A DNA stretch of 64,000 nt from Vitis vinifera. Its lineage: Eukaryota; Streptophyta; Magnoliopsida; Vitales; Vitaceae. Each line of letters begins with the position of its first letter. Position 1 is the stretch's first letter. The notes under the pieces are model-generated. The model saw only the letters and a program-made list of their open reading frames with translations, had not been told where the DNA came from and ran no database searches. The position numbers and the translations under genes were made by a program. Positions 9,949 to 21,494 of this stretch are shown one piece after another. The DNA lies in assembly GCF_030704535.1 (NCBI RefSeq), contig NC_081810.1, positions 2,585,501 to 2,649,500 of the forward strand, read 5' to 3'.

Positions 9949-12900
9949 TTATAACATCTGCAGCCACTTTTCTCTAATCTTTTGCAGCCAATTCATGGGG
10001 AATCTGGACCTTGCTTCTCCTTCAGATGATCGACTTATTTCATCCGTGACTGCTGCTTGGGAATTGGCCAATTCTCTATCGAGTTTAATGCCATCAATTT
10101 GATCAGACCCCTTGGGAGGAGTCTCTGGTCTCACTTTTATTTTAACTGGTTTTCCGAGCTTTGATTTATCTTCCATTCTTGCAATTTCAAGAGCCTTTGC
10201 ACAAACAGGGAAACCCTGATCATCCCAGGACTCTAAAATCACGCCAGAGCCAATGCAGCTTCTTCCCTGGTAGAAGGCTGTGAACTGCCCAGCTGCCAAG
10301 CCTTGATCATCTTCAGATAACTGGACAACCGCAACATCCTCATGCCCATCCTCACCTGGTTCCATTGTAAAACTGCAATTGTAGAAACCCGGGCCATGCC
10401 GAACCTGAAAAGAGTTCAGTGATACATGTGAACAAAAAGTTGCATTGGAGACTTGGACTCAGAGCATTGGGCTATAAAGGCAGTTTTAGTCCAAAGAGAC
10501 GAGGATAAACCAAGCGGTCCACATCTGATCTAGAAAATTTCTTTTCTGGCATTTATGGGGTGACCAGAGGCTTAATGGGATTCTGATGGTGCCAAGGTCT
10601 AGTGTTGATTCATGCAACAAGAGACGAGCCAAACTAACAGTAGCAGGTAGCATCATAGATGGGCACTACCTCATCAGAAATTCATGAAGACTCCAATCAT
10701 GGAAATGTTGGAAATCAATGATGGGAATAGGAATTGGAGAATTTCAACCTTGCATTGAAGCTGGTTGATTTGGCCTGGAGGCTCCCTGCTGATCCACTTC
10801 AGGGATCCAACACGGAATAATCGCCGCCGTTTGTCTAATGAGAAATAGTTTCTTGATACAAACACTACATTGTTTTTGACATCCTTCTCGACAACATACC
10901 TGTACAAGATGCATTTCATGGGAAATGATCAATAATCTTAAGAAATATCGCTTATCACAGGAGCACAGCTAGAATGAACAACAAAGACTGGAACTAAATA
11001 TCAATAGAGGAATTAAAACAATTAAATGTCCAAATATACAAAATTACTAGAAGTTCAAGAGACTGTTCTGACAAAACAGCTAAGACAGCTTTTGTTTTGT
11101 CATTACTAAAACCAAGAATTAAATTGCAAAAATAACATAGTGCAGACTATTTTATAACTCATTCTAGACATATATATTCAGAGCTCTTACCAGGGTCCTC
11201 CAGGAAGACGTAGTCCTTGGCGTTGACCAATAGTGTAGAACCAAAATCCCCGGTGTTTGCCAAGGAGATCTCCTGTCTCAGCTTCCAATATGATACCTTC
11301 CTTCTCCCCAATGTGTCTTGCAACAAATTCACTGAACTTTATCTACAATATAACCCAGTTTGAATAAGAAATGTCACTATTTGCAACCTCACTTGAGCAA
11401 CCAGAACCAATGTTTGAAGTGGATGAAGTTACTGCTACTCGATACAAATTCAGAATGGAGACTGAATATTACCAGGGTAAAATGGCAAGTATAAAATGAA
11501 TCAAAAACTATTTTTCTGAACCCAATTCATTTAGCCCAGTATCCAAACCAAAAAGACAGAGAAACACCCAAAGAATAAGTTACAGTTAGAATTAGAAAGA
11601 CTATCTGAAACTTAAGGGCCAATATTTATTTACCATTTCCACATACCAAATATGAAGTGAATCTCAGCTTTTCAAACTGTCTTGGCAATAAGAAACTATT
11701 TTCTTGTTCTTATGCACAAGAAAAAATGCTTTTTAAATTAGATATATGGCAAAATTTCTTCATATGGATAATGATGCACCCTTCCAGGACATACCTTCCC
11801 AAGGAAACAAATTCCTTGTGAATCCTTTCTATCTCTGTTAGGCAGATCCAATTTTGTAGCAAGACTGCGGACTTCATCCTGTGGATAATAGCTTGGATTT
11901 TAAAAGAAGAAAATATTAAAGAAACAGGCAGAAGATTTTTGGTAGAGTGCTGTTACAATCTTCCTAAAATACCGAGGATGAAAGTTCTAGCACCTATTAG
12001 TATTAGTAATTAAAAACCCAATTTATCAAAGACAAAATAGTCAAATTAACAAGAATTGTGAAGAACTATACACTCATCTCCAATGTGGTTAAGTATTATA
12101 CAAGCAAGTCAACATAGAGATCTCATCAACATTCTTATACAATACCATGCTTCACTTTTTTGTCAACATGAGCATAAGAAACTAGTCCCACCTAACCTTT
12201 GGGATACATCCAAGAGGGAAAATAAGTCGTTTAAGCTGGATCTGAGAGAGATGTGAAAGGAAGTAGGTCTGGTCCTTGACCTGAAAAGCCAAAAACTACA
12301 GATAAAAAACAAGCTATATATGCAAATAAAAAACTCCCTTAAACATGTAATAAACAACACAATAACACTAATTAAACATAATTTAAAAGCTCCAAATTGT
12401 TAAAAAAAAGAAGAGGAATTCATGGTGCTAAGAATTTGTGTCAAGAAGGTAGACTTTCCAAGAACTAAAATTTATCAACTCATATCAAAACGGTTCAAAA
12501 AAGTGACCTCATGATTTATGTTGGTTGTTAATCACACATATTCTCAGGGAACTAAGAATTGTAAGTTCTCAATTAAAACTAGGGATAAAGCTTGAAAACC
12601 TAAAGGTTTTAGGGTAAGCAGAATTAAAAATTAAATATTTGCAATGTAACTCAAGCAAAACTTTTTTTTTTCATAGGGTGCACCCATAAATATAACTTGA
12701 GTAAAACTTGAATTTGAGTTGAGTGAATAATGACAGTTCAGAGATGCCCATGCAAATTCACTACCTTGCATCATCATTGTAAGAAAGTACTCATGTTGAT
12801 CATAAATCAAAGCAGGACAACCAAATAACCCTCCTATTCTGTAAATATTCCATTTTAACATGATTTAATTTCCAGTAAAATAAATTCTAAAAAATTAAAA

Positions 12901-15900
12901 AAAAAACAAAAAAAAACGGAAAAAAGGGGGAAAAAACTAAACAAAACTAAATAATCTTAGTAGACGACAATCATATCAAGACAAATTTACAATCTGGGTC
13001 AGACTTGATATTTCACTTCAGTCAACAACAGCTATAATGGTTTTTCTGTGCATGGTCAAATGTAGTGCTCACTTCATGATAAGTAATTAAACCTCCTATG
13101 GAGATACTCACACATATCAACTTTGAGAAAATAAAAATAAAATTCCTCAAGCAAAACCTTTTTTTTTTCATAGGCAAATAGATATTACTGAAAAGTGCCT
13201 AACAAAAAACGGGGGCGCACCCACGAATGTAAGTAGAGTAAAACTTGAATTTGAGTGGAGTGAATAATGACAATTCAGAGATGCCCATGCAAATCCACTA
13301 CCTTGGCCTGATCATTGAAAGAAAGTGCTCATGTTGATCATAAATCAATGCAGGACAACCAAATCAAAACCCTCCTATTCTGTAAATATGCCATTTTAAC
13401 ATGATTTCATTTACAGTAAAAAAATTCTTAAAAAATTAAAAATTTAAAAAAATTGGAGAAAAAAGACACTAAAGTAAACTAAATAATCTAAAAGAATAGT
13501 AGACAACAATCACATCTGGACAAATTTACATCTGGGTCAAACTTGATATTTCACAACAACTATAATCATAGTTTTAAAGGCGCAATAGAAGGCGCAAGGC
13601 GCAACACAAGGCATGCACCTAAGTGAAGTAAAATGTGACTAGGGATGCATACCAATTTTATAATATATGATTCAAAATCTTAATCCAATCGATAAAAAAT
13701 TTAAGATTCCAAACATTTAAAGAGACATTCAATTTTTAAAAAAAAAGTAATGAAATTATATCAATTTCAATATACATTTAGAATTTTATTTTTTTTATAA
13801 GTATATACATTTAGAAATTTCAAAATTAAAAATGTTTAAAAAAGAAGAATAAAATTGACAAGGCACACATCTTCAATAAGGTGCATGTCGTGGCAAGCAA
13901 GGCACTATAACTAGGGAGTGGTTGCACCATGCGCCTTGCGCTTGGTCCAGTATAGTGCTCACTTCATGCTATGTAATTAAACCTCCTATGGAGATATTCA
14001 CACATCAACTTCGAGAAAATAGAAATAAAATAATTTAACTGGTGCATTTTGCTCCATTTTATTTCTAAATTCAGAATATAAAATTATTAAATTTGATCCA
14101 TCTTTTGGATATATAGAACTTGATTCTTAAAAAACACAACCTTCCACTCAACCTCACTGCATTTGAGCCAAGAGAAAGTGTTTATTGGTATATTCAACGT
14201 AAGGTGCATATTGATATCTAAACACTCTTATTTTGTTACCAAAAAAATTATTTTTTAATGTCATATTAGTGTGAAGGCATCAGAAACACGTGTGATACCT
14301 GGAACTATAGAAAATCTACATGTATATAATGAGAAAATTTTAAAATATTAAAAGAAAAAGGAAGGAATCAGAAATTTTGACCCGGGGTTAGGAATAAAAA
14401 GAAAGAAAGTTATATTGATGATATATCACAAGTCTTGTATTTTAGAGCATAAAATTCCAAAGGATGCTTCTTTTTTCTTACTTATAGACCACTAATTAAT
14501 AACAAATCTAAGCGTTGATTGAGTGACAGAGGAGTTTAATGGAAAGAACAAAAGAGTCAATATCGGACAACGATCAATAGGATAAATCTCATACAAAGAT
14601 TATTAAAAAAGAGAGAGGAGTAGAAAGAAAGAGAAAAAGTAATGTGTAAGGAAAAGTCAGAAAATGTGTATCTCACATAGGTACCATATCCTTAGACAGT
14701 TCCAGAACAGAGGGTTTATCCATTTGATCTGTAAATGAGTGAACAACATTTGCATAATGTCCAGAAGCGACATAGTCAAATTCCTTACTGCTGATGGCAT
14801 CCATAAATGCACCTGAAAATAACATAACCATAAAGACAAGGAAAAAAATTTGAAATTCAGGTATGACAGCACAATAGCAAAATAATACATCCTATAAATT
14901 CAGCCTATATACCAAATTTTATTCTTGTATTGCAAAGAACATCTGGGTTAGGAGTTCGGCCACATCGATACTCCTCAATAATGTAAGACACCTGAAACAT
15001 GGACCAGCAATTTTCAAAATTTCATCCAGACAGCAAAAAAGAACGCTACCAAGGAAGGTGACAGACTAAATGATATAAAAACTACACAACATAGACAGTA
15101 GACACTATATGTAACTGACAAGTGACACAACTTTCAATTGACAATATAGCAAGGAGTGTCCATATAACAATCCAAAGAACATTCAGAGGGGACATACATA
15201 CCACATTTTTCCAGTATTCATCTGTCAAATGCACAACTTCTAATGGTACATCAACCTGAAAGTAAACATCATTCAAATTTAGTTTGAAGGCCTCTCTTAT
15301 GCATAAAGTATGCCAGGATTATCAAGACAAGCATTTGTCTATCATATACATAGAAAATGTCTTGCCCTGTCATAACTAATAACTAACAATAGCCCTTCAT
15401 TAAAAAAATCATGGATAGAATTCATTCATGAGAATTAACAAAAAAGGATGACTTTGCAAATGAAAATAGAGAAATTTAAGTGATGGAATGAAAATAAGAC
15501 ATCAATTTCATTTGCTTACTAAGCAAAAAACTATAAACTGCAAGTTAGTAGAATCACAAAAACATGAAGATCATCAGATTGATGCTTTATCTGGAAAATT
15601 AGATGAAGAGAAAGATGTGCACTTTCCTAAGAAACATGCTCTACTGGGGTATCTGCACTGCAACTTAACAGAGGAGCAGCTACCCTTTGCCCAAGGCAGC
15701 ATATCCATACTGATATGTGAAACACAAATACTCATTGGGTACAGAATGACAGCTTTAGATACATGCCACTTGTATTCCAATTTTCAAATTTTGATTTAAA
15801 ACTTGGACAAGTTCCAGATATGCATAGGACACAGCTGATAAGTCTAAGATAAGGGTAGGTTTAAAAAGATATTACTTCAGATAAAACAAAACTAAGCTTC

Positions 15901-17665
15901 TTAATGAATTTTAAAAGTGAGAATCATGTTGCATTAGAAAATGGTCAATTTCAATTACTGGAAGCTATCATTTCTTATGATCTGCAGAGAGAGACTTGTG
16001 TCAAATTTGATTTTCAGGATTAACAATTGCTACAAGTCAAATATTGTATTTTAGGCAATAATAATAATAACTTATTTTTATCATGGCTCAATTTAATATA
16101 ATATGTAATATACTCTTGTATAACTATGTCAAATCCTACATCTAAAAGCTTGTTCATATTGCATCATATCCATGTTCAGTATCTGCATCAATGGTAAAAA
16201 AGTGACTCTCATCATACCCCAGGAAAATAAAAAACAAAACAAAAACAATAATTATAAAAAAGAGAAAAAAACTGACCTGATCACATACAGCTTTTGCATA
16301 CTTCAAATCATCTTCCCATGGGCACTCACTCCAAAAGTTCTCAAAGTCTTCCTACAAAAAATCAGAACCATATCCAACTAAGAATTTTTCCCATGTGCAG
16401 AAAAGCCAATGGGATGAACTTATGAAAGCCAATCTTTTGTGAAAAGGTATTAACTGGCATCACCAAGAAACCACATTGGAAAACAGTACTTATAGAAGAT
16501 TCATCGCAATAAGGAAAATGACACCAGATTTAAAGACGGAACTCAGTATGAGAGAGTCGACTCAACTTTGCAGTTGCTTGAATGGTGTTCTTTAGTTTTC
16601 TTGATCCTGAATAATGAAAAACCTTAATACATTTTATCTTATTTCCCAACATTTCCTCAGTAACCAGAGGGAAACTTACAGAAATCAATCGTGTGGCCTA
16701 TGTTCTCTATCCTGGTTTTACAACATCAAAGATAAAACACCTTAATTCCATGAAGACAAATAGTCAGGATGAGTTTTGTAGGGGTGTATTATAGTTCAGA
16801 GAATGAAAGCACCAATATTTAGAAATTCCAATTCCTTTTCTTAGGCCTTGCTGGATTTTCTCAGAAGCCAAGCAGAAATTAGTAAAACGAGATTCTGGGT
16901 CCTACATTTTATGTTCTTGTTTCCCAAAATCAAAAAGGAAAAAGCTTAACTCACCAAAGCTAAACAGTCGTATTGTGGCTTGCGGAATTGCAGTTTAAAC
17001 AACAAAGACACAAAATTTTCAATAACTTTAATCCATTCTTGTTTCTTTCTCCAATAATTTCTGAGCAACCAATCAGAAATTCACAGAACCAGATATTGAA
17101 TCTTCTATCTTACCTTGTTATTGTTTCATTGAGACAAAATTTAAAAAATCTCAACTCAAGAAAGCCGAACAGCCACTTGCTAGAGGGCAGTTTAAACAAC
17201 GAACAAGGTAATATCGTTCAAAATTTGCAATTCATTTTCAAATGTTTTTCCAACATTACTCAGCATCCAAACATGAACCGAAAGCGAACCCACCTGGAAC
17301 CAAATCTTGAGGTAGAAAGCAGTACAGGAGTGACCAGCGGCATGCAGGAGGCGGAGGGCGACGCTGCTGTCGACGCCGCCGCTGAGCAGAACTGCAATCT
17401 TGAGGCGATTATTAGGCAGAGAGCAAGAGAGATAAGGCTGAAGATCGGCATTGAACAAGTTGCTGGGAGGAGTGGTGATGGTGGTGGTGCCGCTGGCCGC
17501 GGCGGAGGTGGCGGCAACGGCGGCGGTGGTGATGGATGGTCTAAGGTTTGGGAGGAAGCAGAGAGAGAAGGGTTTGGGAGAGAAGAGGGAGATACAGAAT
17601 CTGAGATTAGGGTTTCGGAGAGAGAGTGAAGTGAGAGATGGAGTTGCCGCCATTCTGAGCATCAT
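9949..17665 (-). CDS. MNMA: tRNA-specific 2-thiouridylase MnmA, organelle type
   Basis: MnmA adenylates and thiolates U34 of tRNAs for Lys, Glu and Gln; this eukaryotic form is presumably organellar (Arabidopsis At1g51310-like). Ten exons: 17665-17294, 16351-16277, 15255-15202, 14991-14913, 14812-14685, 12280-12197, 11878-11795, 11342-11191, 10899-10749 and 10404-9949, total 1635 bp, 544 aa plus stop. Residues 1-~75 are Ser/Thr/Ala-rich and transit-like. The PP-loop SGGVDSS is at 95-101. The first catalytic Cys is C187 in PNPDVLCN and the persulfide Cys is C288 in [10 protein letters not shown], so both key residues are present. The tRNA-binding region GQRQGL follows. The C-terminal ~80 residues are polar and longer than in bacteria (about 370 aa). 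The N-terminal sequence starts MMLRM, so a slightly later Met is possible. Confidence 0.95.
12652..14030. repeat. ~496-bp head-to-tail duplication in an MnmA intron
   Basis: Copy 1 (12652-13147) and copy 2 (13148-~14030) both begin CAAGCAAAAC plus a T-run. They share long blocks such as TTCAGAGATGCCCATGCAAA, CATGTTGATCATAAATCAA and GTAATTAAACCTCCTATGGA. Copy 2 is longer because it carries an extra segment near 13567-13940. Copy 2 also keeps about 40 bp near 13172-13215 that copy 1 lacks. The duplication sits between the exons at 12197-12280 and 14685-14812 and does not touch coding sequence. Confidence 0.88.
13567..13940. mobile_element. GGCGC-ended insertion inside duplication copy 2
   Basis: This segment is absent from the equivalent place in copy 1 (about 13032-13052). 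Its left end reads GTTTTAAAGGCGCAATAG followed by GGCGCAAGGCGCAA, and its right end contains CATGCGCCTTGCGC, so the ends are roughly inverted. The interior is AT-rich without coding sequence. Exact borders and target duplication are not clear because the flanks have diverged. It resembles non-autonomous DNA elements with AGTTTTAAAGGCGC ends, a pattern I recall from plants. Confidence 0.55.
15256..16276. other. MnmA intron between exons 2 and 3
   Basis: A 1-kb intron. It contains a modest open frame on the plus strand (15488-15799) without a recognised domain. I see no signal that it is a gene. Confidence 0.4.
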
Positions 17666-19439
17666 GCTTCATTAGTCTCTGTTTGGAGATAACAGAAAAC
17701 ATAGCCGATAAAAGGCAGATTTTTTCCCTTTTTAGACACCAATAACGCGTGTTTTGCACAGATTTAAAAATTATCCTCCAAATTTCTTAAATACAACATT
17801 GGAAGGTGTTGGTTTGAATGAATGGAGATATCATGAGCTCCACGAGCTCTGCACGTGACTTCTATTTTTATAAGTCCAATAAAAAAACTATAATATTGGT
17901 ATTTAAGAAGTTTCAATAATAATTTGATCGATTTTAAATTTGATAAAACAATGTCCAAAACACGAAATAGGTTAGAAGAGTAAAATGTATGAAACCCTAT
18001 TATTTATACTAAAAATGTTAATAATATTATTATTATTGCTATTATTACAAATTTTTCCTTTTTTTAACACAATCATGAAATTTATATAATATCTATTTTT
18101 TTTAATACATTTATAATTATATAAAAATAAATTTATGTTTTTTCTTTTTCTCATTTTTAACTCATACCAAATTTTAAAAATTTATCAATGTTTTCCCACA
18201 CTAAACAAGTCATCGATTGAAAAAAAACTATTGTGAATGCAATATAATAAATATATAAATTATATGTTATTAAATTTTAAAATAATCATAAAAATAAAAT
18301 TATATATGATTAAAAACATTTTAAATATTTCATCATAATTATTAATTTTTCATATAAAAATTATTACTATTCTATTTAATTTTAAAACATAAAATAAGAA
18401 ATATATTTAAATCATATTTAATCGTTTTTAAAATATAAAAATAAACTTTAGTGAAGTAATTGATTTAGAACTAGTATTACTAACTTTAGTGTAGATATAA
18501 AAAAAATATCAAAATATTAAATTTAATTAAAATTAATTATAAATTTATATAATTTTTATATCATAAGTAAAATGAGTATGAAGTAAAATATAAAAATTAT
18601 TTATTAACTTTAAATCTATTTTTTATCATCATTTTTTCTTTATTTTTATTTTTCCCCTCTATTTATTTTTCTTCAAAATTTTAAAGAACAAAAAATAACC
18701 TTGATATTTCATATTTTTAGGTTTTATATTTTAACATATAAATGGATATTTTCTTTTTTCCTTCCACTTTTCCCTCTATTTATTTTTCGTCAATTTTTTC
18801 ATGAATCAAACATAATTAAATAAATAAATTCATATTTTTCAGCAGATGCTATGGGGTGTAGCAAATCCATATACTTTAAATACAAATGCAATTGGACAAG
18901 TAATCATGGATTCGTGATGCCAATTAAAAAACCGGTCTTAGAGTTCCTTTGCAAGTCCCATCTTCACTAGCACCCGACACACAACATATTGAGATCGAGT
19001 TGATAGTAGTCGTGAATTGTCAAAGGTATCAAAGGTATTAGGTCCTATAATAAATGGATTAAAATTTGCTTAGTCAACTTTTTCTATTATGACTTACTTT
19101 GATGTATTAGAGGTATACACACCATGAAAAGTGTTTAAATCTTTAAGTTGAACACATTTTTCCTCATTTCTGTTACTTTTTAATAAATTTATTAGCTATG
19201 AAAATACTAAAAAAAATATATATAATTTATTTTATCATCATTATAAATGATTTTTTTATTTGTCATGGTTTGAAAGCAACAATTTTATTCTATTTTTGTT
19301 AGGATTATGGAAGAGTTGCACGAGGAGAAAGGGGAAGAAAGGTTAAGAGAATAATAGGTAAACAAAAAGAGATTAGGGCTTATTTGTTTTTCATTTACTC
19401 CTCTTCATAAAATATACTGCCTTAAAAAAAAAAGAAAGT
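17666..19439. other. Divergent MnmA-NOG1 spacer
   Basis: The first 100 bp should hold the MnmA promoter, including the palindrome-like CATGAGCTCCACGAGCTC at 17831-17848. From about 17960 to 18840 the sequence is extremely AT-rich with no recognisable element. From 18840 to 19440 it is more balanced but I recognise no gene. TCAAAGGTA is repeated at 19020-19040. Confidence 0.45.
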
Positions 19440-19460
19440 TGAGAACTTGTATGATGGGTT

Positions 19461-19571
19461 TGGGCCAGACTTGTCTTGGGCTGGCCCATTTAAATGGATG
19501 TGAAGCCCTTCATGTCGGTCCTAGCTCCTAAGCGCATAAAAACCCTAGCACATTCAAACACTAAAACCCTA
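19461..19571 (+). promoter_or_regulatory. NOG1 promoter: site II motifs and telo-boxes
   Basis: Three site II (TGGGCY) motifs lie at 19461-19466, 19477-19482 and 19483-19488 (the last on the minus strand). Two telo-boxes AAACCCTA follow at 19540-19547 and 19564-19571. In plants this combination typifies genes for ribosomal proteins and ribosome biogenesis, where site II binds TCP factors. That fits the downstream gene. Function is inferred from motif knowledge. Confidence 0.75.
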
Positions 19572-19698
19572 ATTCTCATCTCTGCAAAGAGAGGAGAAGC
19601 GAGAGAGAAGCCACGCCGTCGCCGCCGCAAGATATTGGCGGAGAACCAATCTCCGGAAGCCGCTCTGCTCTATTCCTCCTTTATCCTCTTCGTTTAAG

Positions 19699-21472
19699 GT
19701 AGCAGCGCCGTCTCTCTCTCTCCCTCTCTCTTTTTTTTTTTTTCCCTCCTGATTTCTATTTTTTAATATTTTCTGATTTGATTTGTGTTGTTTGTTTTCA
19801 CTCTGATATAATGATTACGATTTCGTATTTGGGCATTATGGATGATGAGTTGATTGAGAATATTAGATGAATAGAGTGGTGGATGCAAAAGGTTATTTTT
19901 CTTTTATTTTTTAGCAAGTGGTGATATGTATGCGGGTTTGTGTTTTGATCTTCATAGATGCTATCCAAAATTTCAAACACTAATTGGGAAATTTGTGCAT
20001 TTGTGCAGCTCAATTTCTATTGTTTTGATGTTCTGCTACATTTTTCCTGAGATTATTTCTGGAAAGGAACGGCTTTGAGAAATTTTCAGTTGAACCCAAG
20101 AGCTGAATCAGTTTCTGTGTTGGTTTGGTTTTTGGAAAATTCACATGGGTCTGTTAGTTTTTTTGCTTACTAATTAGGCCACTCAACTATTAATGTGGTC
20201 TTCGAATGCAGTATGAAAATCAAAACATCAACGCGAAGATAAATAACTTCAATGTATAGTGGTATAGGATTTTCACATTATTAGGATTCTTGATCTAATG
20301 AAGTATGGAGTCTCGAAAATCTAGTCTATAATGGCCCTTGCTATTCAATACTGTATATAATCTTAATGTAAAATGATTGGCTTCTCTCCCTAGTAGGGGT
20401 ATAGCGACTAACCTGAAAGGTTAGAACTTTGAACATGGTAAATAAACATTGCATGTCAATATGGTTATATAATACAAATAGAAAGCGATGCCTGTGCATT
20501 ATGACTGTCCCTTTTTCAGCATATTGATTTGTGGACTTGTAAGGAACTTGGAGGTTTTAGCACACTCTCTACTCACTGAGTAGATAGAGCTTGGAACAAA
20601 TCGTTATGGTTAATTGTCTTGAAAGTTTATGAAATCTTGAGGTGACTCTATTTATTAAATATCATATTTTACTGGGGGATTTCATTGAAAGGTCATTTGG
20701 TTATGCATGTATGACATTGATTAATACATATTTTTACCTCAATTTTCCATCTTTCCATGGATTTTGTACGCGAAGATGTGTTTGTTCATATGTTTATGTA
20801 TATGCATTTTTATTTGTTTAACAATGTGGAGGAAGAAATTTTTTTTGCAATAAATGATAAGGAAAGATAGGAAAATGATACCTGATCTAATCAACTATGA
20901 ATCTAACTGATGGAATTCAAGTGAATCTGGCATCTCAGGAATATAGATGTAGGGGAGTGTTGTAGAAGCCTGTGTAAGAAGTGATGTTTTGCTGCAAATT
21001 CTCTATTCTAAGGTTTTTGTGTACTTCTGATATTTGCTGTTTCATAAGTTCTCTATTTTCCCACCACAAACTACACACCCCCTTTTCCAAGGAAAAAAAA
21101 AACGAAAAAAAAAACTATGATTTGTTAAAGTGAAGGGATGGGTGTTCCTATATTTTTCATTTTGTTGCCTTGGGCGTCTTTTACGTATCACATTGTGGAA
21201 AAACTTTGATATGATATCAACATTATCTTCATAGCTGTCAATACCTTATCCAACAAGATTGATATACTTTTGTCTCATGATCACATTTTTGGGAAAGGAA
21301 ATGGAGTCTTGCTTTTCCTGCTTGATGAATGAAATATAGTCTTGCTGTGATATAAACAGAGGATGAGATGCACAGCCTAATTGATATGAATATGCTCATG
21401 TTCATCTTTCTTTCAGAATTTACATTTGTGTTTCTCCCTGGAATCTTAAATCTGCTCTATATTTTGTCACAG
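19699..21472 (+). other. Predicted NOG1 5'UTR intron
   Basis: The leader exon ends ...TTTAAG|GTAGCA at 19698/19699 and is followed by a CT-rich stretch. A good acceptor, TTTGTCACAG, ends at 21472, 22 bp before the ATG. A long intron in the leader just before the start codon is common in plant housekeeping genes. I see no coding sequence or RNA gene in it. The donor and acceptor are read by eye without transcript support. Confidence 0.6.
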
Positions 21473-21494
21473 AGTACACAATATAAGTTAAAAA

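Noticed and set aside
15488-15799. 103-codon plus-strand frame in an MnmA intron
   Set aside because: No domain, no promoter, and antisense within an intron; not enough to call a gene.
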